Shown here in pieces: positions 36,455 to 51,051 of a DNA stretch of 64,000 bases. Below the pieces are notes generated by a model. The model was not told where the DNA came from, ran no database searches, and was given only the letters and a program-made list of their open reading frames with translations. Each line of letters opens with the position of its first letter. Position 1 is the first letter of the stretch. A program made the translations under genes and the position numbers. The DNA comes from Clavelina lepadiformis (Eukaryota; Chordata; Ascidiacea; Aplousobranchia; Clavelinidae): contig NC_135241.1 of NCBI RefSeq assembly GCF_947623445.1, forward strand, positions 22,570,501-22,634,500, in the 5' to 3' direction.

Positions 36455-37407
36455 TAGATGTTTGGCATCAGAGACAACTTAAACCTTTGAATCACCGTAA
36501 TTCAAAAAAATAACAATAACTTAAGTCTACGTAAAAAGACTTTTGTATTTGTTCCCGAAATTGGGTGAATTAAACAAAAAGAATAATCGGTCCAAGAGAA
36601 CCCATATAATTTAAAGGCATCCAACGAAAATTGATGTTTCCTTGTAAGTTACTGTATTTTTGATTTCTCTGCTGTTATGCTGTTTGGGTAAACGCACGCA
36701 GGCGAATTAGTGTACTAGTATGATTCTATCTACGTCCTCTCCACAACCAAATCACACTCAAACAATGGCAAAGTTTTTCTTTTTTCACACCACGATGGTT
36801 AGGCTGAAGTACAACAAAACGAAACAATTTTAAGAAAAAAGCTGCAACGCTTAGTGTAATATTGCATTTAAATGGCATAACAAATTGCACAAAAGATTCA
36901 AAATAATAAATCAAAATGGGCACATATACTGTACCCAACAACAAAAAGGATTGGAGTGAATGCAGTAGCTAGGGCTGCTAGGCTCACAATATAGGCGGGG
37001 ATTATACAGTTGTCGATTTATCATCGCTCATCAGTTAGTAAATCTGGACAAACGTATCTGGCGCTTTGGTATAGGTTAAACAGCAGGTTATATGTTTACT
37101 ATTGCAACATAAATTGTAAATACTATAAACAGGTAAAGAGCAAGTACTAGGTTATGACGACTACAACGTATTCAAGATGACGAAAAGTTTGCTCTGAAAG
37201 AAAACAAAAATCTTACACTTTGAGTAACAAATCGGAAAAAATGCAAAATTAACTGCTGCTTGAACTGAACACTCCGCCCCATTCACAAGATTGTCGTGGA
37301 CAAAAGTAAACACGAAGCAGCGTCAGCTTTCATTTTAACTCTGCTTCGAAGCGACGACTTTTTTTAGGCTTAACCATGACCTGAAGTAACCTCTAACGGA
37401 CCTGAGC

Positions 37408-39736
37408 TCAGATGGCGTCGCTTTTGAATGAATTGTCCTTGAGATTTTGCGTCTTTCCTTGCAATGACGAAACACTGAAAGAAAAGATGAAGTCGAAGAT
37501 GGATTCGATTTTTCAGAAAAACTTTAGCAGCAAAGCAACGTACCTTCCAATGTGTTGAAACAGCGACGGTTTGTGAGGAGGCATTTTTAGCTCTCTCCTT
37601 TTATTGCATTGTTGGGCGTTCTCGTCATAGCTGCAGACCGCTGACGCAACGTAGTCCAGCTGGAAAAATGAACGATAAAGGTTCAATAAGGTGCAGGCAA
37701 TAACAAAACCCCCATCAACCAGTCCATGAATGGATCGTAAGGTATGAGCACACCAAAGGAAAACACATGCTGTCGTTTCTAAATTGCTTTTTCATCCCAT
37801 CAAATGTTTGAAACTTAACAAATCGAAGCACAGCTTAAAAAAATAATTGCAGAAAGGTTATAGGTTAACATAGAAAAACTATATAGCTGACACCTTATAG
37901 GGTGCACGTTAAATTCCGAATAACCACATAACACTCGACGAATTTCGGTAGTTTTTTTTGGACACATTGGCTCGGCCTAGGCCTACTCAGCAAAAGTCGT
38001 TATGCTCGAAGCGTATACGGCGGAAAAACAAAAATGCTCAACAAAGAATCTTTTCATTCGTGTAAGCTGCCAACATACCTGCAGCCAGTCGAGCGGTTTT
38101 TTATTCCAGAACGTGTGGATGAACGAAGCATATGATGGAAGAGTTTCGGCGCGGAAAAGTTTTCCAATCGCTCCCAAATTACAAAAAGAAATATAAAAGT
38201 AATTTTCCATCGATCTTCGGTTAGCCTCCTGCATAGAAATCATATTATTCAACCCATGGCACACATTGAGCATAAGGTATAGTTAACTTTTCTTAAAATG
38301 ACGAAGACTTAATTAGAAAGCAGAAGTGACCTTTAAAAACCAAATTGGGGGTCTTATTATCCTACCGTCACCCACAACGCAGCAACTATTACGTCACCTT
38401 CATTATCGCTCCGATGTACCCATGGCTGGCTATGACGTCATCTTCCATCATGAGGTAATATTTAGGTGAAAGGTTATAGATGTACATCATGAGGAAGATT
38501 TGATCCAGATTCTGTTTCGATCTCCACTTCACTCGGTCCAGCGCGTCGTTAAAACTGGACTGAAGCACTTTTTCCCAAGGGGGGTAGTAACTTTTAGGTG
38601 GACTAATTAGCTGCAAGAGAAATTTGTGAGATTGGCGGGGGTAAAAACAATCGCTAAAAACAAACATATCAAAATGGCCGGCTATTACTCAACAAACTCA
38701 CAAAAATAGGAACAATACAGTTTGACAGCGTAGTCTAAAAGCAAATATAGTTTTCTTTCGGGATGAGCGATAATCGTGATGTCACCGAAGTAGTACTAAA
38801 TAATTCAACTCTAAACTTTCAGTTTTCATTCATAAACTTATGTATAGTTACTTAGCCCGTGGTTGTGTAATTTATTGTTGAAGAACTGGATGCTTTAAAC
38901 GTATACTTTGCTTTGTGGGGCGTTTGACCCAGCCGTTAAAACGTTTTAAAATTAAAATTTAATGATACGGCTGTAAAGGGAATTTATTTCCTTTTTACTT
39001 TCTCAGCCGCTTCTGAATTATTAAAGCTCTTCGCTGTTCTCACGATTGATATCGATACAAGTATTGGGCTTGTTTGGGAATAAACACTGAAGTGAAACCT
39101 GTAATATCCCATCTTCAATGTGCTTCCGATAACTGCTTTGCAATGAGCGCGAAAGATCACGTAAAAACTCTTCGTCAGTCTCGCCGACGTAAACAAGGAT
39201 TCTAGAATCAACAGAACGATCAACCTGATTCTTCAGAAGGGAATCGATTGTTTGCGAGAGATAGGATACTCCCTGCCTCTGCCAGACAAAAAATAGAACA
39301 AAGATTGAATTGAAAGCAAATTGAAATCGTTTGTATTGATTTTGAATGCAAACAAATTGCAAAAACACCGCAAATAGCGGTCGTATTGCGCAAATCGCTC
39401 GTAGGAGTGAGTAACACTTTTTTTAACTGAATGATTGTTTCCAATTTCAATCACGGTCGGTTATAATTAGAACTGATGTACAAATTGTGTGAAATGAAAA
39501 CATCTTATGACATAACAATAACAATCACATTTGCATCATAAACATACCTTCACTGTGGGTATTCCTATTACGACGTCGGCGTTTTTCGGTATCCGACCCA
39601 ACTCAAAGCCTGGGCTGGGTGCTTTTAGGTCCCCTGAGAGGGGAAATACCGGATCTAAGGGGTGAAAATAGACTTTTTCACCGGGTACAATTGGTTCATC
39701 TTTTACGTTTGTAACGAAGCTCTTTGATTCTAACGA
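37408..39736 (-). CDS. MGAT4-like copy 5, anchor exon not found
   Basis: Exons 5' to 3': 39548-39736, 39099-39278, 38398-38610, 38079-38228, 37544-37659, 37408-37474. Exon 3 is the copy 2 type (DRSVDSR, DEEFL, SSYRKH) while exon 4 is the copy 3/4 type (PPWEK, ALDRVKW, DQIFL, DVIAS). The switch lies between 38610 and 39099. In-frame upstream ATG at 39860-39862. Confidence 0.75.
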
Positions 39737-40229
39737 CTGCAAAAAAGCACAACAAAAAAAATTGTTAACCGTAAACGGATGAGACATATTTGTTTTTAAA
39801 GAAAACAAACGTTTGTCAGGAGACCATACTCCATAGGAATAGTCAGTATGTTTTATGGCCACAGTAACACGATCCTGTATAAATTTTAAACTCTGTCTAA
39901 GTAACTTTTAGGATGAAGGTTTATATCGCAATAAAACTTTGTTTAATTTGTCTGTTTGGCGGTCGGTTGAGTCAGTGTCGAAAACTTGTATTATTATCAA
40001 GTCCAAACTGCAAATAGAAGCAACATCGTTTTTGTTTTTATGACGTAAGAAGAGACCATTGTCAATTGATGTACAGTGTACTCACATATAAAAAAGCGAC
40101 CTAGCATTTCATATCGGTATATAGCACCGGAAAATGACGCTTGTTTACCTCGCAGAAAATAAAGCACTTACCAGAATAACTTAAATGAAGCGATCATTTC
40201 ACCGTATGTAGGTCACGCAGCCTGGGGTT

Positions 40230-40743
40230 AAGGGCCTGTAGGCCCATCTGAAGCCCTATCTAAAACAATGCAAAGTACAATTTTTCAATTTGAATTTGCT
40301 TCTAAACAAGCCCGGTCACCTCGCTGAGTTTTTGTATCCGCCGAGATGTAGGACAAAAGGACTTAATGCAGTATTTTGAGAAAATTCTCGTATCTGGAAT
40401 TCTCGCACCAAATGCTTCAACTTTTTAACAACTTTTTTTCTTGTATTTTTCCAAAAAATCAGCCAAAAAGCCTTAACTTTGAACCAACACAAAACGTCAA
40501 CTTTAGCCTGAACCTACACTCCGCACACGCCATAACAACAGCAAACTTTCACAGATTAAGGTCACGTGCATGCGCACTGGACCGGAATCATTTATAGTTT
40601 TTATATAGTGACGTCTTGCATGCGACCTTCGTCACAATCCCCGGGTTGCCGTTTTAAAACTGCTGAAAATGGTACTACAGGCCCTATAGCGAGAATAGCT
40701 CGTTGTAGCCGTCGGGCCGACAACTACGTACGTGCTATCTGGG
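40230..40743. mobile_element. Truncated inverted-repeat element, unit 6
   Basis: As in the other shortened units. Confidence 0.65.
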
Positions 40744-41323
40744 TTGTAAGATTAAGGATCAGCATCAACTCGTTTTCAATTACTTCCCCGCTACCTGGCA
40801 TTTTTTTTAACTAACTTACCTCAAATTCTCTGACGCATCGTAATGATTATTTTTGTCATTGCTTGTGGAACGAAAAATGAAATGGTAACCATTATAACGA
40901 GATGACTCGGCAAACTAACAATAAACGACGAAAAGAAGCTAAGTCCAATAGCTTAAAACCTGCATGGTTTAAAACGGAATTAATAACAATGAATAATACT
41001 GGTTAGCACGACCGCTAATCCAAGCATAGCCTACATATGGTACAAACATATAGACGTAAAAATAAAGTAATGTCGGTAAGTATAAAAATACGCAATATTG
41101 ATAGGTTATTTTTAATTGCATGGGCACTCAGGCGATGTAGTGATTAGAACCTTTGATAATGATGATGGGATGAAAATGCGAGTCCTTATGTCTTGTCGAA
41201 ACGTAATTGGACTGCGGACACAAAACTAAAATGATCTTCAAGCAGCTTATTTCCAAACCCTGGATTGTTAAATGGAATACTTTGATCTTTCTTTGTTTTT
41301 CAGGATAGCCTACAGCCTGTGTA

Positions 41324-42114
41324 AGGTACCTGTACCAATTAAGGCCCACCTAACACTTTTGTGAAAATAACTCAAGAACCACAAATGAGAATAGGCTGAA
41401 AAATCGTATTCTATTAGTAAGGGTATATGACTACAACATATTAAAACCACAATACCTGAAAACGCCCCAAAAAAATTTTATAAAGAAATTAAAAATTCCA
41501 AAAAATGGGCCTTATTAGGAGCATAGGCTCCTAATAAGGCCTACCAATTTTGTGAGTATTTTGATTCAAAACATAGCTGAAAAATCGTATTAAGTAAATA
41601 AAGCAAGACAGCAACCACCAATTTGTGTAAGACAACGACCAACAAACGTGGGTTGAAAAAAAAAAGTAACTGCAACAACTTGCCAACTGATGACTGGAAC
41701 CACTCTTGAAGTCTGGAAATCAATTAACCAAGCATCTTGAATGGGCCTTATTAGGCGCATGTGGCATCTACGAAAAAAATGTCACATTTTTATTATCAGA
41801 AAAATTTTAGCAAAAAAAGTGTATTATCCTTTTCAATACTAAGTTGGTTGTTACATGAAAACTTCAGCCGGCTGACAACAGTTCATTTAACCGGCCAAAT
41901 TCTCACTTACTTTTTTTCTAAATTAACAAAACCACCATAACTGCAAATATCAAATTTTTCTTGTGCTCTAGCGAATCGGTTGATCACGTGGCAAGGATGA
42001 AATCTGGTAAACCATCATGAATTTATATTATTTTTTATATAGGGTTAAAATTTTTCATTTATTTGCACGGGTTTGCGAAATATGAGCAATGGGCCTTATT
42101 AGACACAGGTACCT
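41324..42114. mobile_element. TA-flanked miniature transposon, unit 6
   Basis: Variant a, like units 2, 7 and 9. Confidence 0.8.
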
Positions 42115-43067
42115 TAGATGTTTGGCATCAGAGACAACTTAACCCTTTGAATCACCGTAATTCAAAAAAATAACAATAACTTAAGTCTACGTAAAAAGAC
42201 TTTTGTATTTGTTCCCGAAATTGGGTGAATTAAACAAAAAGAATAATCGGTCCAAGAGAACCCATATAATTTAAAGGCATCCAACGAAAATTGATGTTTC
42301 CTTGTAAGTTACTGTATTTTTGATTTCTCTGCTGTTATGCTGTTTGGGTAAACGCACGCAGGCGAATTAGTGTACTAGTATGATTCTATCTACGTCCTCT
42401 CCACAACCAAATCACACTCAAACAATGGCAAAGTTTTTCTTTTTTCACACCACGATGGTTAGGCTGAAGTACAACAAAACGAAACAATTTTAAGAAAAAA
42501 GCTGCAACGCTTAGTGTAATATTGCATTTAAATGGCATAACAAATTGCACAAAAGATTCAAAATAATAAATCAAAATGGGCACATATACTGTACCCAACA
42601 ACAAAAAGGATTGGAGTGAATGCAGTAGCTAGGGCTGCTAGGCTCACAATATAGGCGGGGATTATACAGTTGTCGATTTATCATCGCACATCAGTTAGTA
42701 AATCTGGACAAACGTATCTGGCGCTTTGGTATAGGTTAAACAGCAGGTTATATGTTTACTATTGCAACATAAATTGTAAATACTATAAACAGGTAAAGAG
42801 CAAGTACTAGGTTATGACGACTACAACGTATTCAAGATGACGAAAAGTTTGCTCTGAAAGAAAACAAAAATCTTACACTTTGAGTAACAAATCAGAAAAA
42901 ATGCAAAATTAACTGCTGCTTGAACTGAACACTCCGCCCCATTCACAAGATTGTCGTGGACAAAAGTAAACACGACGCAGCGTCAGCTTTCATTTTAACT
43001 CTGCTTCGAAGCGACGACTTTTTTTAGGCTTAACCATGACCTGAAGTAACCTCTAACGGACCTGAGC

Positions 43068-45396
43068 TCAGATGGCGTCGCTTTTGAATGAATTGTCCTT
43101 GAGATTTTGCGTCTTTCCTTGCAATGACGAAACACTGAAAGAAAAGATGAAGTCGAAGATGGATTCGATTTTTCAGAAAAACTTTAGCAGCAAAGCAATG
43201 TACCTTCCAATGTGTTGAAACAGCGACGGTTTGTGAGGAGGCATTTTTAGCTCTCTCCTTTTATTGCATTGTTGGGCGTTCTCGTCATAGCTGCAGACCG
43301 CTGACGCAACGTAGTCCAGCTGGAAAAATGAACGATAAAGGTTCAATAAGGTGCAGGCAATAACAAAACCCCCATCAACCAGTCCATGAATGGATCGTAA
43401 GGTATGAGCACACCAAAGGAAAACACATGCTGTCGTTTCTAAATTGCTTTTTCATCCCATCAAATGTTTTAAACTTAACAAATCGAAGCACAGCTTAAAA
43501 AATACAAGTGCAGAAAGGTTATAGGTTAACATAGAAAAACTATATAGCTGACACCTTATAGGGTGCACGTTAAATTCCTAATAACCACATAACACTTGAC
43601 GAATTTCGGTAGTTTTTTTTGGACACATTGGCTCGGCTTAGGCCAATTCAGCAAAAGTCGTTATGCTCGAAGCGTATACGGCGGAAAAACAAAAATGCGT
43701 AACAAAGAATCTTTTCATTCGTGTAAGCTGCCAACATACCTGCAGCCAGTCGAGCGGCTTTTTATTCCAGAACGTGTGGATGAACGAAGCATATGATGGA
43801 AGAGTTTCGGCGCGGAAAAGTTTTCCAATCGCTCCCAAATTACAAAAAGAAATATAAAAGTAATTTTCCATCGATCTTCGGTTAGCCTCCTGCATAGAAA
43901 TCATATTAATCAACCTGTGTCACACATTGAGCATAAGGTGTGGTTAACTTTTCTTAAAATGACGACGACTTAATTAGCAAGCAGAAGTGACCTTTGAAAA
44001 CCAAATGGGTTTCTTATCATCCTGCGGTCACCCACAACGCAGCAACTATTACGTCACCTTCATTATCGCTCCGATGTACCCATGGCTGGCTACGACGTCA
44101 TCTTCCATCATGAGGTAATATTTAGGTGAAAGGTTATAGATGTACATCATGAGGAAGACTTGATCCAGATTCTGTTTCGATCTCCACTTCACTCGCTCCA
44201 GCGCGTCGTTAAAACTGGACTGAAGCACTTTTTCCCATGGCGGGTAGTAACTTTTAGGTGGACTAATTAGCTGCAACAGAAATTTGTGAGATTGGCGGGG
44301 GTAAAAACAATCGCTAAAAACAAACATATCAAAATGGCCGGCTATTACTCAACAAACTCACAAAAATAGGAACAATACAGTTTGACAGCGTAGTCTAAAA
44401 GCAAATATAGTTTCCTTTCGGGATGAGCGATAATTGTGATGTCACTGAAGTAGTACTAAATAATTCAACTCTAAACTTTCAGTTTTTATTCACAAACTTA
44501 TGTATAGTTACTTAGCCTGTGGTTGTGTAATTTATTGTTGAAGAACTAGATGCTTTAAACGTATACTTTGCTTTGTGGGGCGTTTGACCCAGCCGTTAAA
44601 ACGTTTTAAAATTAAATTTTAATGATACGGCTGTAAAGGGAATTTATTTCCTTTTTACTTTCTCAGCCGCTTCTGAATTATTAAAGCTCTTCGCTGTTCT
44701 CAGGATTGATATCGATACAAGTATTGGGCTTGTTTGGGAATAAACACTGAAGTGAAACCTGTAATATCCCATCTTCAATGTGCTTCTGATAACTGCTTTG
44801 CAATGAGCGCGAAAGATCACGTAAAAACTCTTCGTCAGTCTCGCCGACGTAAACAAGGATTCTAGAATCAACAGAACGATCAACCTGATTCTTCAGAAGG
44901 GAATCGATTGTTTGCGAGAGATAGGATACTCCCTGCCTCTGCCAGACAAAAAATAGAACAAAGATTGAATTGAAAGCAAATTGAAATCGTTTGTATTGAT
45001 TTTGAATGCAAACAAATTGCAAAAACACCGCAAATAGCGGTCGTATTGCGCAAACCGCTCGTAGTAGTGAGTGACACTTTTTTTAACTGAATGATTGTTT
45101 CCAATTTCAATCACGGTCGGTTATAATTAGAACTGATGTACAAATTGTGTGAAATGAAAACATCTTATGACATAACAATAACAATCACATTTGCATCATA
45201 AACATACCTTCACTGTGGGTATTCCTATTACGACGTCGGCGTTTTTCGGTATCCGACCCAACTCAAAGCCTGGGCTGGGTGCTTTTAGGTCCCCTGAGAG
45301 GGGAAATACCGGATCTAAGGGGTGAAAATAGACTTTTTCACCGGGTACAATTGGTTCATCTTTTACGTTTGTAACGAAGCTCTTTGATTCTAACGA
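43068..45396 (-). CDS. MGAT4-like copy 6, anchor exon not found
   Basis: Exons 5' to 3': 45208-45396, 44759-44938, 44058-44270, 43740-43889, 43204-43319, 43068-43134. Exon 4 has the variant shared by copies 6-9: ALERVKW, DQVFLMM and EDDVVAS, conservative changes next to the metal site. Exon 3 differs from copies 7-9 by keeping Gln in SSYQKH. In-frame upstream ATG at 45520-45522. Confidence 0.75.
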
Positions 45397-45889
45397 CTGC
45401 AAAAAAGCACAACAAAAAAAATTGTTAACCGTAAACGGATGAGACATATTTGTTTTTAAAGAAAACAAACGTTTGTCAGGAGACCATACTCCATAGGAAT
45501 AGTCAGTATGTTTTATGGCCACAGTAACACGATCCTGTATAAATTTTAAACTCTGTCTAAGTAACTTTTAGGATGAAGGTTTATATCGCAATAAAACTTT
45601 GTTTAATTTGTCTGTTTGGCGGTCGGTTGAGTCAGTGTCGAAAACTTGTATTATTATCAAGTCCAAACTGCAAATAGAAGCAACATCGTTTTTGTTTTTA
45701 TGACGTAAGAAGAGACCATTGTCAATTGATGTACAGTGTACTCACATATAAAAAAGCGACCTAGCATTTCATATCGGTATATAGCACCGGAAAATGACGC
45801 TTGTTTACCTCGCAGAAAATAAAGCACTTACCAGAATAACTTAAATGAAGCGATCATTTCACCGTATGTAGGTCACGCAGCCTGGGGTT

Positions 45890-46403
45890 AAGGGCCTGTA
45901 GGCCCATCTGAAGCCCTATCTAAAACAATGCAAAGTACAATTTTTCAATTTGAATTTGCTTCTAAACAAGCCCGGTCACCTCGCTGAGTTTTTGTATCCG
46001 CCGAGATGTAGGACAAAAGGACTTAATGCAGTATTTTGAGAAAATTCTCGTATCTGGAATTCTCGCACCAAATGCTTCAACTTTTTAACAACTTTTTTTC
46101 TTGTATTTTTCCAAAAAATCAGCCAAAAAGCCTTAACTTTGAACCAACACAAAACGTCAACTTTAGCCTGAACCTACACTCCGCACACGCCATAACAACA
46201 GCAAACTTTCACAGATTAAGGTCACGTGCATGCGCACTGGACCGGAATCATTTATAGTTTTTATATAGTGACGTCTTGCATGCGACCTTCGTCACAATCC
46301 CCGGGTTGCCGTTTTAAAACTGCTGAAAATGGTACTACAGGCCCTATAGCGAGAATAGCTCGTTGTAGCCGTCGGGCCGACAACTACGTACGTGCTATCT
46401 GGG
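45890..46403. mobile_element. Truncated inverted-repeat element, unit 7
   Basis: As in the other shortened units. Confidence 0.65.
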
Positions 46404-46983
46404 TTGTAAGATTAAGGATCAGCATCAACTCGTTTTCAATTACTTCCCCGCTACCTGGCATTTTTTTTAACTAACTTACCTCAAATTCTCTGACGCATCG
46501 TAATGATTATTTTTGTCATTGCTTGTGGAACGAAAAATGAAATGGTAACCATTATAACGAGATGACTCGGCAAACTAACAATAAACGACGAAAAGAAGCT
46601 AAGTCCAATAGCTTAAAACCTGCATGGTTTAAAACGGAATTAATAACAATGAATAATACTGGTTAGCACGACCGCTAATCCAAGCATAGCCTACATATGG
46701 TACAAACATATAGACGTAAAAATAAAGTAATGTCGGTAAGTATAAAAATACGCAATATTGATAGGTTATTTTTAATTGCATGGGCACTCAGGCGATGTAG
46801 TGATTAGAACCTTTGATAATGATGATGGGATGAAAATGCGAGTCCTTATGTCTTGTCGAAACGTAATTGGACTGCGGACACAAAACTAAAATGATCTTCA
46901 AGCAGCTTATTTCCAAACCCTGGATTGTTAAATGGAATACTTTGATCTTTCTTTGTTTTTCAGGATAGCCTACAGCCTGTGTA

Positions 46984-47774
46984 AGGTACCTGTACCAATT
47001 AAGGCCCACCTAACACTTTTGTGAAAATAACTCAAGAACCACAAATGAGAATAGGCTGAAAAATCGTATTCTATTAGTAAGGGTATATGACTACAACATA
47101 TTAAAACCACAATACCTGAAAACGCCCCAAAAAAATTTTATAAAGAAATTAAAAATTCCAAAAAATGGGCCTTATTAGGAGCATAGGCTCCTAATAAGGC
47201 CTACCAATTTTGTGAGTATTTTGATTCAAAACATAGCTGAAAAATCGTATTAAGTAAATAAAGCAAGACAGCAACCACCAATTTGTGTAAGACAACGACC
47301 AACAAACGTGGGTTGAAAAAAAAAAGTAACTGCAACAACTTGCCAACTGATGACTGGAACCACTCTTGAAGTCTGGAAATCAATTAACCAAGCATCTTGA
47401 ATGGGCCTTATTAGGCGCATGTGGCATCTACGAAAAAAATGTCACATTTTTATTATCAGAAAAATTTTAGCAAAAAAAGTGTATTATCCTTTTCAATACT
47501 AAGTTGGTTGTTACATGAAAACTTCAGCCGGCTGACAACAGTTCATTTAACCGGCCAAATTCTCACTTACTTTTTTTCTAAATTAACAAAACCACCATAA
47601 CTGCAAATATCAAATTTTTCTTGTGCTCTAGCGAATCGGTTGATCACGTGGCAAGGATGAAATCTGGTAAACCATCATGAATTTATATTATTTTTTATAT
47701 AGGGTTAAAATTTTTCATTTATTTGCACGGGTTTGCGAAATATGAGCAATGGGCCTTATTAGACACAGGTACCT
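46984..47774. mobile_element. TA-flanked miniature transposon, unit 7
   Basis: Variant a. Confidence 0.8.
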
Positions 47775-48727
47775 TAGATGTTTGGCATCAGAGACAACTT
47801 AACCCTTTGAATCACCGTAATTCAAAAAAATAACAATAACTTAAGTCTACGTAAAAAGACTTTTGTATTTGTTCCCGAAATTGGGTGAATTAAACAAAAA
47901 GAATAATCGGTCCAAGAGAACCCATATAATTTAAAGGCATCCAACGAAAATTGATGTTTCCTTGTAAGTTACTGTATTTTTGATTTCTCTGCTGTTATGC
48001 TGTTTGGGTAAACGCACGCAGGCGAATTAGTGTACTAGTATGATTCTATCTACGTCCTCTCCACAACCAAATCACACTCAAACAATGGCAAAGTTTTTCT
48101 TTTTTCACACCACGATGGTTAGGCTGAAGTACAACAAAACGAAACAATTTTAAGAAAAAAGCTGCAACGCTTAGTGTAATATTGCATTTAAATGGCATAA
48201 CAAATTGCACAAAAGATTCAAAATAATAAATCAAAATGGGCACATATACTGTACCCAACAACAAAAAGGATTGGAGTGAATGCAGTAGCTAGGGCTGCTA
48301 GGCTCACAATATAGGCGGGGATTATACAGTTGTCGATTTATCATCGCACATCAGTTAGTAAATCTGGACAAACGTATCTGGCGCTTTGGTATAGGTTAAA
48401 CAGCAGGTTATATGTTTACTATTGCAACATAAATTGTAAATACTATAAACAGGTAAAGAGCAAGTACTAGGTTATGACGACTACAACGTATTCAAGATGA
48501 CGAAAAGTTTGCTCTGAAAGAAAACAAAAATCTTACACTTTGAGTAACAAATCAGAAAAAATGCAAAATTAACTGCTGCTTGAACTGAACACTCCGCCCC
48601 ATTCACAAGATTGTCGTGGACAAAAGTAAACACGACGCAGCGTCAGCTTTCATTTTAACTCTGCTTCGAAGCGACGACTTTTTTTAGGCTTAACCATGAC
48701 CTGAAGTAACCTCTAACGGACCTGAGC

Positions 48728-51051
48728 TCAGATGGCGTCGCTTTTGAATGAATTGTCCTTGAGATTTTGCGTCTTTCCTTGCAATGACGAAACACTGAAA
48801 GAAAAGATGAAGTCGAAGATGGATTCGATTTTTCAGAAAAACTTTAGCAGCAAAGCAATGTACCTTCCAATGTGTTGAAACAGCGACGGTTTGTGAGGAG
48901 GCATTTTTAGCTCTCTCCTTTTATTGCATTGTTGGGCGTTCTCGTCATAGCTGCAGACCGCTGACGCAACGTAGTCCAGCTGGAAAAATGAACGATAAAG
49001 GTTCAATAAGGTGCAGGCAATAACAAAACCCCCATCAACCAGTCCATGAATGGATCGTAAGGTATGAGCACACCAAAGGAAAACACATGCTGTCGTTTCT
49101 AAATTGCTTTTTCATCCCATCAAATGTTTTAAACTTAACAAATCGAAGCACAGCTTAAAAAATACAAGTGCAGAAAGGTTATAGGTTAACATAGAAAAAC
49201 TATATAGCTGACACCTTATAGGGTGCACGTTAAATTCCTAATAACCACATAACACTTGACGAATTTCGGTAGTTTTTTTTGGACACATTGGCTCGGCTTA
49301 GGCCAATTCAGCAAAAGTCGTTATGCTCGAAGCGTATACGGCGGAAAAACAAAAATGCGTAACAAAGAATCTTTTCATTCGTGTAAGCTGCCAACATACC
49401 TGCAGCCAGTCGAGCGGCTTTTTATTCCAGAACGTGTGGATGAACGAAGCATATGATGGAAGAGTTTCGGCGCGGAAAAGTTTTCCAATCGCTCCCAAAT
49501 TACAAAAAGAAATATAAAAGTAATTTTCCATCGATCTTCGGTTAGCCTCCTGCATAGAAATCATATTAATCAACCTGTGTCACACATTGAGCATAAGGTG
49601 TGGTTAACTTTTCTTAAAATGACGACGACTTAATTAGCAAGCAGAAGTGACCTTTGAAAACCAAATGGGTTTCTTATCATCCTGCGGTCACCCACAACGC
49701 AGCAACTATTACGTCACCTTCATTATCGCTCCGATGTACCCATGGCTGGCTACGACGTCATCTTCCATCATGAGGTAATATTTAGGTGAAAGGTTATAGA
49801 TGTACATCATGAGGAAGACTTGATCCAGATTCTGTTTCGATCTCCACTTCACTCGCTCCAGCGCGTCGTTAAAACTGGACTGAAGCACTTTTTCCCATGG
49901 CGGGTAGTAACTTTTAGGTGGACTAATTAGCTGCAACAGAAATTTGTGAGATTGGCGGGGGTAAAAACAATCGCTAAAAACAAACATATCAAAATGGCCG
50001 GCTATTACTCAACAAACTCACAAAAATAGGAACAATACAGTTTGACAGCGTAGTCTAAAAGCAAATATAGTTTCCTTTCGGGATGAGCGATAATTGTGAT
50101 GTCACTGAAGTAGTACTAAATAATTCAACTCTAAACTTTCAGTTTTTATTCACAAACTTATGTATAGTTACTTAGCCTGTGGTTGTGTAATTTATTGTTG
50201 AAGAACTAGATGCTTTAAACGTATACTTTGCTTTGTGGGGCGTTTGACCCAGCCGTTAAAACGTTTTAAAATTAAATTTTAATGATACGGCTGTAAAGGG
50301 AATTTATTTCCTTTTTACTTTCTCAGCCGCTTCTGAATTATTAAAGCTCTTCGCTGTTCTCAGGATTGATATCGATACAAGTATTGGGCTTGTTTGGGAA
50401 TAAACACTGAAGTGAAACCTGTAATATCCCATCTTCAATGTGCTTCCGATAACTGCTTTGCAATGAGCGCGAAAGATCACGTAAAAACTCTTCGTCGGTC
50501 TCGCCGACGTAAACAAGGATTCTAGAATCAACAGAACGATCAACCTGATTCTTCAGAAGGGAATCGATTGTTTGCGAGAGATAGGATACTCCCTGCCTCT
50601 GCCAGACAAAAAATAGAACAAAGATTGAATTGAAATTGAAATCGTTTGTATTGATTTTGAATGCAAACAAATTGCAAAAACACCGCAAATCGTGGTCGTA
50701 TTGCGCAAATCGCTCGTAGGAGTGAGTAACACTTTTTTTAACTGAATGATTGTTTCCAATTTCAATCACGGTCGGTTATAATTAGAACTGATGTACAAAT
50801 TGTGTGAAATGAAAACATCTTATGACATAACAATAACAATCACATTTGCATCATAAACATACCTTCACTGTGGGTATTCCTATTACGACGTCGGCGTTTT
50901 TCGGTATCCGACCCAACTCAAAGCCTGGGCTGGGTGCTTTTAGGTCCCCTGAGAGGGGAAATACCGGATCTAAGGGGTGAAAATAGACTTTTTCACCGGG
51001 TACAATTGGTTCATCTTTTACGTTTGTAACGAAGCTCTTTGATTCTAACGA
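48728..51051 (-). CDS. MGAT4-like copy 7, anchor exon not found
   Basis: Exons 5' to 3': 50863-51051, 50419-50598, 49718-49930, 49400-49549, 48864-48979, 48728-48794. Catalytic exons as in copies 8 and 9 (SSYRKH, DQVFLMM, EDDVVAS). The intron between exons 2 and 3 is five bases shorter, the state otherwise seen in copies 1, 3 and 4. In-frame upstream ATG at 51175-51177. Confidence 0.75.

Larger units (their letters stand above)
34565..40229. repeat. Tandem unit 5, 5665 bp, mosaic
   Basis: Left part follows units 3 and 4 (shared AGCCTA insertion near 35334), the TA-flanked element mixes variants a and b, and the right part around exon 3 follows unit 2. Spacer at 39941-40229. Confidence 0.85.
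40230..45889. repeat. Tandem unit 6, 5660 bp
   Basis: First of the group (units 6-9) with the diverged right half: about 43450-44640 differs from units 2-5 at many sites and in places returns to the unit 1 state. Spacer at 45601-45889. Confidence 0.9.
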
